From: Inquilinus ginsengisoli_A | GTDB taxonomy: Bacteria > Pseudomonadota > Alphaproteobacteria > DSM-16000 > Inquilinaceae | Length of the DNA stretch: 64,000 bases | NCBI RefSeq assembly: GCF_031453975.1 | Contig: NZ_JAVDPW010000010.1 | Coordinates: 1 to 64,000 of the forward strand | Direction of reading: 5' to 3' | Part shown: piece by piece, positions 16,968 through 25,656 of the stretch | Position numbering within the stretch: position 1 is the first letter of the stretch | Layout of the letters: each line of letters starts with the position of its first letter | Made by a program: the position numbers and the translations under genes | The notes under the pieces: model-generated | Database searches by the model: none | What the model saw: the letters and a program-made list of their open reading frames with translations, nothing else | What the model was told of the DNA's origin: nothing

Positions 16968-17605
16968 GCTTGGAGGAGGAAGGCGGGCCGGTGCTCGGCG
17001 CGATCCTGGCCGGCGGCCTGGCCCGGCGCATGGGCGGCGGCGACAAGGGGCTGCGGCCGCTCGGCGGCGCCGTCATGCTCGACCGGGTGATCGGCCGGGC
17101 CGCGCCGCAGGTGGCGGCGCTGTGCCTCAACGCCAATGGCGATCCCGGCCGTTTCGCGCGATGGCCCCTGCCGGTGGTGCCCGACGATGTGCCGGGTGCG
17201 GCCGGGCCGCTGGCCGGCATCCTGGCGGTGTTGGATTGGGCGGCCGCGACCGATCCGCAGATCCGCACCGTGGCCAGCTTTCCTTGCGACGCGCCCTTCA
17301 TCCCGCGCGACCTGGTGGCGCGGTTGGCCGCGGTGCGGCTGGAGCAGGGGGCGGAGATCGCCATGGCGGCCTCGGGGGGCCGGACCCACCCGGTGGTGGC
17401 GCTGTGGCCGGTGGCGTTGCGCGGCGACCTGCGGCATGCGCTGGTCGTGGAGGATATCCGCAAGATCGAGCGCTGGACCGCGCGCCATCCGACCGCCGTG
17501 GTCGAGTTCGCCAGCGATCCGGTCGACCCCTTCCTCAACAGCAACACGCCGGAGGATCTGGCCGAGGCGGAGCGTCTGCTGGCCCGGTATCCAGGGTTGG
17601 CGTGA
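16964..17605 (+). CDS. mobA: Molybdenum cofactor guanylyltransferase MobA
   Basis: This is a 213-residue nucleotidyltransferase. The N-terminal GAILAGGLARRMGGGDKGL is the diagnostic GTP-binding loop of MobA, and PLAGILAVLDWA and FPCDAPFIPRDL are further family motifs. It joins GMP to molybdopterin to give the guanine dinucleotide cofactor used by DMSO reductase-family enzymes. The ATG overlaps the preceding membrane protein stop as ATGA. It converges on tonB with about 50 bases between. Confidence 0.92.
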   Translation: MSLEEEGGPVLGAILAGGLARRMGGGDKGLRPLGGAVMLDRVIGRAAPQVAALCLNANGDPGRFARWPLPVVPDDVPGAAGPLAGILAVLDWAAATDPQIRTVASFPCDAPFIPRDLVARLAAVRLEQGAEIAMAASGGRTHPVVALWPVALRGDLRHALVVEDIRKIERWTARHPTAVVEFASDPVDPFLNSNTPEDLAEAERLLARYPGLA

Positions 17606-17656
17606 GGGCCGAGCTGCCGCTCTGCGCCGACGACGGGCCGCTGCAAAGGGAGTCGT

Positions 17657-18546
17657 TCAGCGCGGATCGATCCGGAAGGGAAGCTGGATGCTGGTCAGGC
17701 GCGTCGGCGGCGGCGGCACCGGGGAGGCCCCGTCGACCCGTCGCATGATCTCGCGATCGATCGGGGGCGACCCGGAAGACCGCGAGACCTCGGAAGCGCT
17801 GATGGTGCCGTCCAGTTCGATGGTCACGGTGACGACCACCTGGGTGGTCTCGCGGACCATCGAGGCGACCCGCTGGATGCGTTGCGCCAGGTGGCCGCGC
17901 AGCATGTTGGCGTAATCCGCGGTCTTCTGCCCCGAGCTGGCCGCCGCCGGAGGGGGCGAAGCCACCGATGGCTGGGCCGGGACGGCCGCCACTTGGGCCG
18001 GCGTCGTCGGCGGCGCGGTGCGGCGCGGCTGCGTGCGCGGACGCTGTTCGGTGCGGTGCGGCGGATCCGGCTTCACCGGCGGCGGCTGCACCAGCTCCGG
18101 CTCGACCGCGTCGACCGTCTCTGGCACCGCGGCCACCACCGCCTCGGTCGCCGCGGTCGTGGTGATGGCCTGCAGCGGGTCTTCGACCGGCGCCTGGTCC
18201 GGCGGCTGGATCTCCGCGGTCTCGGTCGTGGGCGTGTCGACCGGCGGTGGCGGTTCCGTGACCGGCGTCACCGCCGGGTCGACCGGCACGGCCTCGGCCA
18301 CTTCGGTCGGCTCCGTCGTCTCGGTCGGCTCCGTCGTGTCGGTCGTCGGAGTCGGCTCGGCCGGGCTGGCCACGGATGGCTGCGACATGGCCTCCCCGAA
18401 GCCCGCCATCTCGACGGCCATCGGCGTGTCGGTCGGTGTCGGCGCGGCCTGGCCGACCAGGCTCGGCAGCAGGGCGACGATGACGCCGCCATGGATCAGG
18501 CCTGACACGGCGATGGCGACGCCGCGTCCGGAAAGGCGCAGGCGGC

Positions 18547-18550
<4 letters not shown>
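17657..18550 (-). CDS. tonB: TonB-family energy transducer
   Basis: This 297-residue inner-membrane-anchored protein has one N-terminal hydrophobic helix (VAIAVSGLIHGGVIVALLPSL). A long periplasmic linker rich in Pro, Thr and Glu has TEPTETTEPTE-type repeats and a basic proline patch (PRTQPRRTAPPTT). The C-terminal TonB fold runs from about 210 (YANMLRGHLAQRIQRVA... LDGTISASEVSRSSG). It transmits proton-motive force from ExbBD to outer-membrane receptors, here presumably a haem receptor. Its start overlaps exbD by four bases. It is the last gene of the haem locus. Confidence 0.85.
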
Positions 18551-19010
<460 letters not shown>

Positions 19011-19011
<1 letters not shown>

Positions 19012-19679
19012 TATTCGGCTGCCTGGCGCCGCGCGGCGGCGGCGAAGCGCCCGCCGGACAGGTGCTCGGCCATCACGCCGATCGCGGTGCCGAAGGTCTG
19101 GTTGACCCGGCGCAGATCAGTCGAGAACTTGTTGTAGGCCATGACAGCCGGAATCGCGGCGACCAGCCCGATCGCGGTGGCGAACAGCGCCTCGGCGATG
19201 CCGGGGGCGACGACCGCCAGGCTGGTGTCCTGCGAACTGGCGATCGAGGTGAAGCTGTTCATGATGCCCCAGACCGTGCCGAACAGCCCGACGAAGGGCG
19301 CCGCCGACCCGATGGTGGCGAGGAAGGGCAGGCCGATCTCACGCCGCCGGACCACCTCGCTCGAGGCGCGGCGCATCGCCCGTTCGATCCGCTCGCGATA
19401 GTCCGACCGGCTTTCCTCGGGATCGACCGCGCGCCACTGGGCCAGCCCGGCCTCGACCACCGGCTTGGCCGGGTCCACCGGGATCAGGTCGACCTCGTGC
19501 TCGGTGTCGACCCGGCGGCGGAAGGCCGCGGCGGCGCGGCGCAGCCGGCCGATGGTGAACAGCTTATCGATGATGATGCCCCAGCAGCCGACCGAAGCCA
19601 GCAACAGCAGCGCCAGGACGCCCTGGACGATGATGTCCGCCTGCTGCACCAGGGCGATGATCGAGAGATCGTGCTCCAT
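19011..19679 (-). CDS. exbB: Tol-Pal/TonB system proton channel protein ExbB/TolQ
   Basis: This 222-residue membrane protein starts with a helix (ADIIVQGVLALLLLASVGCWGIII). The MotA/TolQ/ExbB domain holds LPFLATIGSAAPFVGLFGTVWGIM and GIAEALFATAIGLVAAIPAVMAYN, both canonical. It forms the proton channel with ExbD. The position between the haem transporter genes and exbD-tonB argues for a TonB rather than a Tol role; the two families are close in sequence. Confidence 0.9.
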
Positions 19680-19689
19680 CGGGGGCTCC

Positions 19690-20127
19690 TCAGCGCATCA
19701 GGGCGACAGGCAGGCGCGAGCGCGTCTGGACCCGGTCGATGCAGTCGGCCGCGGGGCCGGCCTCGGTCTTGCAGTCGAGCACGTCGTTGACCAGGACCGA
19801 GCCGATGGCGTCGCAGGCCAGGCCGGAGACCTCGAATGCCTTGACGCTGGTCTTGCGGGCCCGCAGCGGCGCCGCGTCGACCGCCAGCCGCTTCCGGATC
19901 GCGCCGTCGGTGCCGAAGAACACCAGGTCGAGCTTGAACGACTGGTAGGCGGCGTCGCTGGTGCCGAACACCATGTTGACGGCGCAGTTCTCGCCGCGCG
20001 GCTCGAGCGTGTTCAGCTCCAGGCTGACGCCGTCCGGCGCGGTGGCGGCGACCGCCTCCGCCGCGACGGCGGGCGCGGCGGAAAGGGCCACCAGCAGGGC
20101 AGCGAGCGCGGACACTGAATGGCGCAT
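19690..20127 (-). CDS. Small exported protein in the haem-uptake operon
   Basis: This is a 145-residue exported protein of a family I cannot name. The signal peptide (MRHSVSALAALLVALSAAPAVA) precedes a beta-rich mature chain with three cysteines (GENCAVNMVF, GLACDAI, LDCKTEAGPAADC). ATG 20127 has GAGGA about five bases upstream and lies just inside the end of hmuV, so expression is coupled. It stands between hmuV and exbB, where a periplasmic accessory factor for TonB-dependent haem uptake would make sense, but this is context only. Confidence 0.6.
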   Translation of the reverse strand: MRHSVSALAALLVALSAAPAVAAEAVAATAPDGVSLELNTLEPRGENCAVNMVFGTSDAAYQSFKLDLVFFGTDGAIRKRLAVDAAPLRARKTSVKAFEVSGLACDAIGSVLVNDVLDCKTEAGPAADCIDRVQTRSRLPVALMR

Positions 20128-20134
20128 GATGTCC

Positions 20135-20914
20135 TCAGATCGGAACAAGGAAGGGCCTGTCGGAATGGGGGTTGGGGATGATCTCGACCGCGCAGCCGAA
20201 CACGGCCTCCACGGTCGCGGCGGTCAGAACCTCGGCCGGCGGGCCGGCGGCGAAGACGCGACCGCGGCGCAGCAGCACGACCTCGTCGGCGAAGCGCGCC
20301 GCCTGGTTCAAATCGTGCAGGATCGCCAGCACGCCGGTGCCGGCATCGGCCAGCCCGCGGGCGACGCGCAGGATCGCGGATTGATGCGCCAGGTCGAGGC
20401 TGGCGGTCGGCTCGTCGAGCAGCAGGTAGGAGGGCGCCGTGGTGCTGCTGCCCGAGATCTGGGCCAGCACCCGGGCGAACTGGATGCGCTGCTGCTCGCC
20501 GCCGGAGAGAGTCGGGTAGGACCGGTCGGCCAGGTCGGTGGCGTCCGCGGCGTCCAGCGCCGCGGCGATGGCGCGGTGGTCGGCGGCGGCATCGGCGACG
20601 CCGCGATGCGGCGCCCGGCCCAGCGTCACCACCTCGCGCCCGGTCAGCGGGAAGTCCAGCGTCACCTGCTGCGGCAGCACCGCCCGGCGGCGGGCCAGGG
20701 CCACTAGGTCCCAGGCGGACAGCGGTGCTTCGTCGAGGCTGATGGTGCCGGAGGAGGGCGAGCGCTCCCCGGCCAGGCAGCGCAGCAGGGTCGATTTGCC
20801 GGCGCCGTTCGGGCCGAGCACGGCGGTGAAGCGGCCGGGCGCGACGGCGAGGTCGACGCCGTCGAGCAGCGGGACCCGGCCGATGCGGACGCCGACGGCT
20901 TCGGCTCGGATCAT
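20135..20914 (-). CDS. hmuV: Haemin ABC transporter ATP-binding protein HmuV
   Basis: This 259-residue ATPase has Walker A GPNGAGKST, signature LSGGEQQRIQ and Walker B YLLLDEPTASLD, the layout of FecCD/BtuD-type importers. It starts at ATG 20914, overlapping the hmuU stop by four bases. It energises haem import across the inner membrane with HmuU and HmuT. The HmuV name depends on the neighbours hmuS, hmuT and hmuU, which are clear. Confidence 0.9.
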   Translation of the reverse strand: MIRAEAVGVRIGRVPLLDGVDLAVAPGRFTAVLGPNGAGKSTLLRCLAGERSPSSGTISLDEAPLSAWDLVALARRRAVLPQQVTLDFPLTGREVVTLGRAPHRGVADAAADHRAIAAALDAADATDLADRSYPTLSGGEQQRIQFARVLAQISGSSTTAPSYLLLDEPTASLDLAHQSAILRVARGLADAGTGVLAILHDLNQAARFADEVVLLRRGRVFAAGPPAEVLTAATVEAVFGCAVEIIPNPHSDRPFLVPI

Positions 20915-22002
20915 GGCTGGGTTCCCCGGCGGCGCAGCAGCAGCGCCAGGAAGACGGGCGCGCCGAGGCCGGTGGTGACGATGCCGACCGGCAGCTCGGC
21001 CGGGGCGACGATGGTGCGGGCGACCAGGTCGGCGCCCAGCAGCAGCGCGGCGCCGAGCAGCGCCGAGGCCGGCAGCAGGCCGCGATGGTCCGCGCCAATG
21101 ATCAGCCGCAGCGTGTGTGGCACCAGCAAACCGACGAAGCCGATCATGCCGCTGACCGCGACCGCGGCGCCGACCGCCAGCGCGACCATGCCGACCAGCA
21201 GCCGGGTGACCTTCTCGATCGGGAAGCCCAGATGCAGGGCCACCGCCTCGCCCAGCAGCACCCCGTTCAGCGCCCGGGCGGCCAGGGCGACGGCGGCCAG
21301 CAGGACCAGGGCGAAGGGCAGCACGGCGAACACCGCGGTCCAGGTGCCGCCGCTGAGGCTGCCCAGGGTCCAGAAGGTGATGGTGCGCATCGCGTTCTCG
21401 TCGGCCTTGAACACGACATAGCCGGTGCCGGTGGCGGCCAGGGCGTTCACCGCGATGCCGGTCAGCAGCATCATCGTGACCGAGACCCGGCCGTCCCGCT
21501 TCGACAGGCGGTAGACCGCGACGGTGGCGACCAGCCCGCCGATGAAGGCGGCGAGCGGCAGGGCGTAGATGTTGAGCAGGGGGATGCCGGCCAGCGCTGC
21601 CGGCATGCCCAGGGCGATCACCGTGACCCCGGCGAAGGCGGCGCCGCCGCTGACCCCGATCAGGCCGGGATCGGCCAGCGGGTTGCGGAACAGCCCCTGC
21701 ATCATCGCGCCCGAGACCGCCAGGGTGGCGCCGACCATGGCGCCGAGCAGCGTCCGCGGCAGGCGGATGGCCTCGACGATGGCGGCCTCGCGCCCAGTCA
21801 CCGCATCGAGGCCGCCGAACCCGAGATGCCGGCCCAGGATGGCCAGGACATGGCTCAGCGGGATGTCGGCCGGCCCGATGCTGATGCTGGCGAGCACGGC
21901 CGCGACCAGCAGCAGCACGAGTCCCGCCAGGGTCAGCGACAGGCGGCGGATCTGCCGACGGTCGGCCGCGGCCGGAATCCTGCCTGCGGCCAGAACGGTC
22001 AC
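20911..22002 (-). CDS. hmuU: Haemin ABC transporter permease HmuU
   Basis: This 363-residue FecCD-family permease has about ten hydrophobic segments. Family motifs include RLPRTLLGAMVGATLAVSGA, MQGLFRNPLADPGLIGVSGG, the GFVGLLVPHTLRLIIG loop and the C-terminal DLVARTI...LPVGIVTTGLGAPVFL. It starts with a GTG at 22002 that overlaps the hmuT TGA as GTGA; the frame is open far upstream inside hmuT but that part is antisense noise. It carries haem from HmuT into the cytoplasm. Confidence 0.9.
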   Translation of the reverse strand: MTVLAAGRIPAAADRRQIRRLSLTLAGLVLLLVAAVLASISIGPADIPLSHVLAILGRHLGFGGLDAVTGREAAIVEAIRLPRTLLGAMVGATLAVSGAMMQGLFRNPLADPGLIGVSGGAAFAGVTVIALGMPAALAGIPLLNIYALPLAAFIGGLVATVAVYRLSKRDGRVSVTMMLLTGIAVNALAATGTGYVVFKADENAMRTITFWTLGSLSGGTWTAVFAVLPFALVLLAAVALAARALNGVLLGEAVALHLGFPIEKVTRLLVGMVALAVGAAVAVSGMIGFVGLLVPHTLRLIIGADHRGLLPASALLGAALLLGADLVARTIVAPAELPVGIVTTGLGAPVFLALLLRRRGTQP

Positions 22003-22880
22003 GACCCGGCGCTCCAGGCGCGGTCGGGCAGGGTCGGCGGAGTCCAGCCGGGATGGATCGCGATCGCCAGGTCGCGCGCCGCCTGGGGCGTGCGCGGCCC
22101 GAAGCCGAGCAGGTAGAGCGAATCCATCTGGATCACCCGGCCGTTCTTCCCGGCCGGGGTCTCGGCGAAGACCGGAAGCTTCGCGATCGCGTCGATGCCG
22201 CCATTGGCCTCGACGGCGTGGCTGGCGATCACGACGACATCGGGCGCCGCCGCCGCCACGGCTTCCGGCGACAGCTGCTTGTAGCGCTCGACCTCGCCGA
22301 CCGCGTTGGTGCCGCCGGCCAGGCGGATCACGCCGTCGGCAGCGGTGCCGCTGCCCCCGCCCAGCGGGGCACCAGCGGTGAGCGACAGCACGAACAGCAC
22401 GCGCGGCTGGGTCGGGGCCTTGGCCACGGCCTCGGCCACCGCGGCGAAATCGGCGCGGACGCCCTGGCTCAGCCCCTGGTCGGCCAGGCCCAGCGCCGCC
22501 TCGACCCCTTCGATCTTGGCGATCACGGCGTCCGCGGTGAAGCCTTCCTTGAGGATGTCCAGCGCCGTGCCGGCCGACCGGATCTGCTCCAGCACCGCCG
22601 GCGGGCCGGCGGATGCGGTGGTCAGGACCAGGTCGGGGCCGAGCGACAGCACGCCTTCGGCCGAGAGCTGGCGGAGATAGCCGACCTGCGGCAGCGTCCG
22701 GGCCGCCGGCGGGTACAGGCTGGTGGTGTCGACCCCGACGATGCGGCCTTCGGCGTGCAGGGCGTAGACGATCTCGGTCAGGTCGCCGCCGGCGACGACG
22801 ACGCGCTGCGGCGGTTCGGCCCGGGCGGGCAGGGCGGCCGACAGCAGGGCGGCGGCGGCGATGGCGAGCAGCGGGCGCAT
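21999..22880 (-). CDS. hmuT: Haemin-binding periplasmic protein HmuT
   Basis: This 293-residue periplasmic binding protein of the TroA/FecB type has a signal peptide (MRPLLAIAAAALLSAALPARA). The helical-backbone fold opens with RVVVAGGDLTEIVYALHAEGRIVGVD and contains VGYLRQLSAEGVLSLGPDLV. ATG 22880 shares one base with the hmuS stop; an adjacent GTG at 22883 is possible. It receives haem in the periplasm, presumably from a TonB-dependent receptor, and hands it to HmuUV. No receptor gene is present in this window. Confidence 0.9.
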   Translation of the reverse strand: MRPLLAIAAAALLSAALPARAEPPQRVVVAGGDLTEIVYALHAEGRIVGVDTTSLYPPAARTLPQVGYLRQLSAEGVLSLGPDLVLTTASAGPPAVLEQIRSAGTALDILKEGFTADAVIAKIEGVEAALGLADQGLSQGVRADFAAVAEAVAKAPTQPRVLFVLSLTAGAPLGGGSGTAADGVIRLAGGTNAVGEVERYKQLSPEAVAAAAPDVVVIASHAVEANGGIDAIAKLPVFAETPAGKNGRVIQMDSLYLLGFGPRTPQAARDLAIAIHPGWTPPTLPDRAWSAGS

Positions 22881-23938
22881 CACGCCACGGCCTCGGCGCC
22901 GACCGCATCGATCAGCGCCCGCCAGTCGGCCCGTTCCGGCTGGCCCGGCTTGCGCGCGCCGAACAGCATCGCCATCAGCGTGCCGTCGACGTCGAACAGC
23001 TCGAGCGAGGTCACGGTGCCGTCCTTGGTCGGCTTGCGCACGATCCAGCTGCTGGCGATGCGGTCCTCGCGCAGATGCAGGTTGAAGCCGGGGTCCAGCA
23101 GGTTCAGCCAGGGCCCGGCATCCTTCAGCGTGTGCACCGGGCCGGTGTGGATCTGGATGCAGCCGGGGTTGCCGACGAAGACCATGATCGATTCGCCGCC
23201 CGCCGCAGCACGGGTCAGCAACCGGCGCAGCGTGTCATGGGCAACCGGTTCGGCCCGGGCCGGGGCGGCCAGCCGCATCGCCTGCAGCCGGTCCAGCCGG
23301 TGGGTTTTCAGCAGGCCGAAGAACTGGTGCGTGTCCTCCATCGCGTCCCAGCCGGCATGGAAGCCGGCGACGTCGATCTCGGCATCGTCGAGGACCGCCT
23401 TCGCGGCGACCGCCTCGGGGATCAGCACCGGCGCCTGGTCGTCATGGCGGAAGCGGTCGGTCAGCGCGGCGAAGGCGGCGCGGTCGCTGTCATCGGTCAG
23501 GTAGATCTTGTGGACCGCGGTGCCGGCGGCATCGAAGAATTGCAGGCTCGGCTTTGGGTGATCGGCGCCGCCCACCGCGAAGCCATGCTTCCAGCGGGTG
23601 TAGAACAGCCGCAGGTCGATGTCGGCGCCCAGCGCCAGGCCGACATGGCTGCCGGCCGAGACGTTCTGGTAGGTGCCGATCTTCTCGTGGACGACGCTTT
23701 CGTTGCGGGTCAGCGCCATCACCGGGCCGAGGCCTTCGACGGCCTGCAGGATCGTGCTCCATTCGCCGCCGATGCGGGTGGTGCCGGCACCGGTGCCGGA
23801 GGCGACGAGCTCGCCCTCGCTGACGCCCAGCGCCGCCGCGGCGTCACGCGCCCGCAACTGCGGGCGCTCTTCGCGCAGCGCGGCCCAGCGGGCGGCGAGG
23901 GCCGGGGCGGTCCCGGCCAGGGTATCGAGGCTCTGCAT
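22880..23938 (-). CDS. hmuS: Haemin-degrading factor HmuS
   Basis: This 352-residue cytoplasmic protein of the HemS/ChuS/HmuS type has two tandem related domains (about 30-180 and 205-345). Characteristic strings are VMALTRNESVVHEKIGTYQN, GLALGADIDLRLFYTRW and the second-domain counterpart NPGCIQIHTGPV. It binds imported haem and either shuttles or degrades it to release iron. It follows hemP after about 200 bases and is translationally coupled to hmuT. Confidence 0.92.
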   Translation of the reverse strand: MQSLDTLAGTAPALAARWAALREERPQLRARDAAAALGVSEGELVASGTGAGTTRIGGEWSTILQAVEGLGPVMALTRNESVVHEKIGTYQNVSAGSHVGLALGADIDLRLFYTRWKHGFAVGGADHPKPSLQFFDAAGTAVHKIYLTDDSDRAAFAALTDRFRHDDQAPVLIPEAVAAKAVLDDAEIDVAGFHAGWDAMEDTHQFFGLLKTHRLDRLQAMRLAAPARAEPVAHDTLRRLLTRAAAGGESIMVFVGNPGCIQIHTGPVHTLKDAGPWLNLLDPGFNLHLREDRIASSWIVRKPTKDGTVTSLELFDVDGTLMAMLFGARKPGQPERADWRALIDAVGAEAVA

Positions 23939-24138
23939 CAGGCTCTCCTATCGCCGGGGGGCGGTGGTGCCGGCGATCGGCGGGGTGCGACCGGACATGC
24001 GAAAACGAGGCCAAGGACGGTGCCGGCCAGGGTGCGATGCATGACGAGAACCTGTTTCGAGGCGACGGGTCCTCGCGCAACGGCCTGGCGGCGGGATGGA
24101 ACCCGACTTGCTGGGGGCGCGAAGCGATCGGGGAAGGG

Positions 24139-24357
24139 CTACTTGGTCAGGATGAGCTTGCTGTTGCGGGTGATCCGCAGGCGATAGACATCCTCGCCAT
24201 GCTGGATCGTCAGCTCGCGGCGGGTGCCGAACAGCTCACGCGTGTCCAGGTTCGTCGCCACGGGCCGCTGCGGCGGCTCGATCGCATGCAGTGTGGGCTG
24301 ATCCAGCATTGGTCCCATCCACGGTGATTGGTCGAACATTTCGATGTTGAGAGTCAT
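24139..24357 (-). CDS. hemP: Haemin uptake protein HemP/HmuP
   Basis: This small protein has 72 residues. Its C-terminal half carries the family motif LFGTRRELTIQHGEDVYRLR and the ending ITRNSKLILTK, close to textbook HemP. In alphaproteobacteria, HmuP proteins of this family co-activate haem receptor genes. Three in-frame starts compete: ATG 24363, 24357 (chosen) and 24339. The Fur-like box overlaps the first two, so 24339 (66 residues, MFDQSPW) is a real alternative. It heads the minus-strand haem locus. Confidence 0.85.
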   Translation of the reverse strand: MTLNIEMFDQSPWMGPMLDQPTLHAIEPPQRPVATNLDTRELFGTRRELTIQHGEDVYRLRITRNSKLILTK

Positions 24358-24362
24358 TCTCA
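24348..24362 (-). promoter_or_regulatory. Fur-type iron box at the head of the haem locus
   Basis: On the minus strand the sequence reads TGAGAATGACTCTCA, a 15-base inverted repeat (TGAGA and TCTCA around five bases). It differs by one central base from the common Fur-box form TGAGAATGATTCTCA. It overlaps the annotated start of hemP, a position that would block transcription or initiation when iron is plentiful. Irr or RirA control cannot be excluded in alphaproteobacteria. Confidence 0.65.
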
Positions 24363-24363
24363 T

Positions 24364-24699
24364 ATCTGTCGGCGCTGGTCAAGCGGATGCGTGTCATTCC
24401 TAATTGCATTTACTGAAAATGCCCTGGCCCGGCTGGCGGCGAGAGGGCTGGGGCATGCCGGATTGGTTGGCGATTCGACGTCCGCACCTGAACGACGGGA
24501 CCTATGCCGTGGGATAGCTCCACCTCTCCCCCGACCCAATCGACCGCGAACCGGACTCAGCCTAGCGTTGGGTGCTTGGCGCAGCAGCGGAAACATTGGG
24601 AAACGCGATGTTTGGTGCCGGCGGCCTCGGCGCGCAATATAGTGCGAGCATCAGCGGAAGCCGGTGAGGACGGGTGCGGATGGAGACAGGAGCCGGGCG
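24364..24699. other. Intergenic region between hemP and a divergent small gene
   Basis: This 336-base gap should contain the hemP promoter on the minus strand and that of the gene at 24700 on the plus strand. An AT-rich patch at about 24395-24420 (CATTCCTAATTGCATTTACTG on plus) suits the hemP side. A TATAGT hexamer near 24640 (GCGCAATATAGTGCG) suits the plus-strand gene, though no well-spaced -35 box is evident for it. I see no convincing coding frame here. Confidence 0.5.
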
Positions 24700-25017
24700 A
24701 TGATCGAAGCGCAAGAGATCGAGCGCAGGCCGACCGACCGGCTGGCCCAGCCTTCAGTCGACCTTTCCGTCTGCGAGGACCGCGTCGTCGAGCGCTTCCT
24801 CGACCATCCCGCGGCCCCGCGCAGCGATGGTGATTTCCTGCGCCGGCTCAACCGCAGCCTGTTCGACGAGCCGGAGTATCGGCGCGCCATACCCAGCCTG
24901 CGCAGCCTTGCCATGGTGGCAGCCGTGGCGCTGCTGGCCGTGGGGGCTGCGGCGCTGGTCGGCACCGCCTGGCATGATCTGAGCGGCGGCGGGCCCGTTC
25001 AGCAGGAGGCCCGCTGA
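24700..25017 (+). CDS. Hypothetical single-pass membrane protein
   Basis: This protein has 105 residues from ATG 24700, with AGGAG about nine bases upstream. The first 65 residues are soluble and charged (VDLSVCEDRVVERFLDHPAAP, with LRRLNRSLFDEPEYRRA). One transmembrane helix follows (LAMVAAVALLAVGAAALVGTAW) and a short tail. I do not recognise the family. It is divergent from hemP and runs toward apt on the opposite strand. Codon use looks like its neighbours. Confidence 0.5.
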   Translation: MIEAQEIERRPTDRLAQPSVDLSVCEDRVVERFLDHPAAPRSDGDFLRRLNRSLFDEPEYRRAIPSLRSLAMVAAVALLAVGAAALVGTAWHDLSGGGPVQQEAR

Positions 25018-25041
25018 ACCGCCCGCCCGCTCCACCGGCTC

Positions 25042-25557
25042 TCAGCTGTCGTATTGCATCAGCGAGGTCACCGGCGCGTCGATCTTGTCGCGGCCGCCGA
25101 GGAAGGTCAGCTCGATGAAGCAGGCAGCGCCGCGCACATCGGCGCCGACCCGGCGCAGCAGCTGGATCGCCGCCGCCATGGTGCCGCCGGTCGCCAGCAG
25201 GTCGTCCACCACCACCACGCGCTGGCCCGGCTTGATCGCGTCTGCCTGGATCTCGATCGCATCCGACCCGTATTCGAGCTCATAGAGATGACCGATGGTT
25301 TCGCCCGGCAGCTTGCCGCGCTTGCGGCACATCACGAAGCCGCAGTCCAGGACGTAGGCCAGCGGCGCCGCGGCCAGGAAACCGCGGGATTCGATGCCGA
25401 CCAGGATATCCGGTTGCCATTCCTTGACCGAAGCCGCCATGGTCTCGACCGCGTGCCGCCACGCCTGCGGATGAGCCAGAAGCGGCGAGATGTCGTAGAA
25501 CAGGATACCTGGCTTGGGAAAATCCGGGATGCCGCGTATGTGCGACTTGAGATCCAT
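25042..25557 (-). CDS. apt: Adenine phosphoribosyltransferase
   Basis: This 171-residue purine salvage enzyme makes AMP from adenine and PRPP. It shows the N-terminal HIRGIPDFPKPGILFYDISPLL, the ESRGFL loop and the PRPP-binding motif VVVVDDLLATGGTM. ATG 25557 (MDLKSHIRG) gives the standard length; the longer open frame upstream is antisense to the mlaE-like gene. It appears monocistronic, divergent from the lipid-transport operon that begins about 100 bases away. Confidence 0.95.
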   Translation of the reverse strand: MDLKSHIRGIPDFPKPGILFYDISPLLAHPQAWRHAVETMAASVKEWQPDILVGIESRGFLAAAPLAYVLDCGFVMCRKRGKLPGETIGHLYELEYGSDAIEIQADAIKPGQRVVVVDDLLATGGTMAAAIQLLRRVGADVRGAACFIELTFLGGRDKIDAPVTSLMQYDS

Positions 25558-25656
25558 GAGACGTCCTGGGTTGCGGGCCGGAATGACCATGCATCGTAGT
25601 CCCTGCCGCCCGAAAGGCAATTCGCAGGTGCGGAAACCTGGCATCGCGGGGGGCCG

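Noticed and set aside
22003..22908. Long open extension upstream of hmuU, giving a 665-residue frame
   Set aside because: It lies wholly within hmuT in another frame, is Arg/Gly/Pro-rich as expected for antisense or off-frame GC-rich DNA, and the GTGA overlap at 22002 explains the true start.
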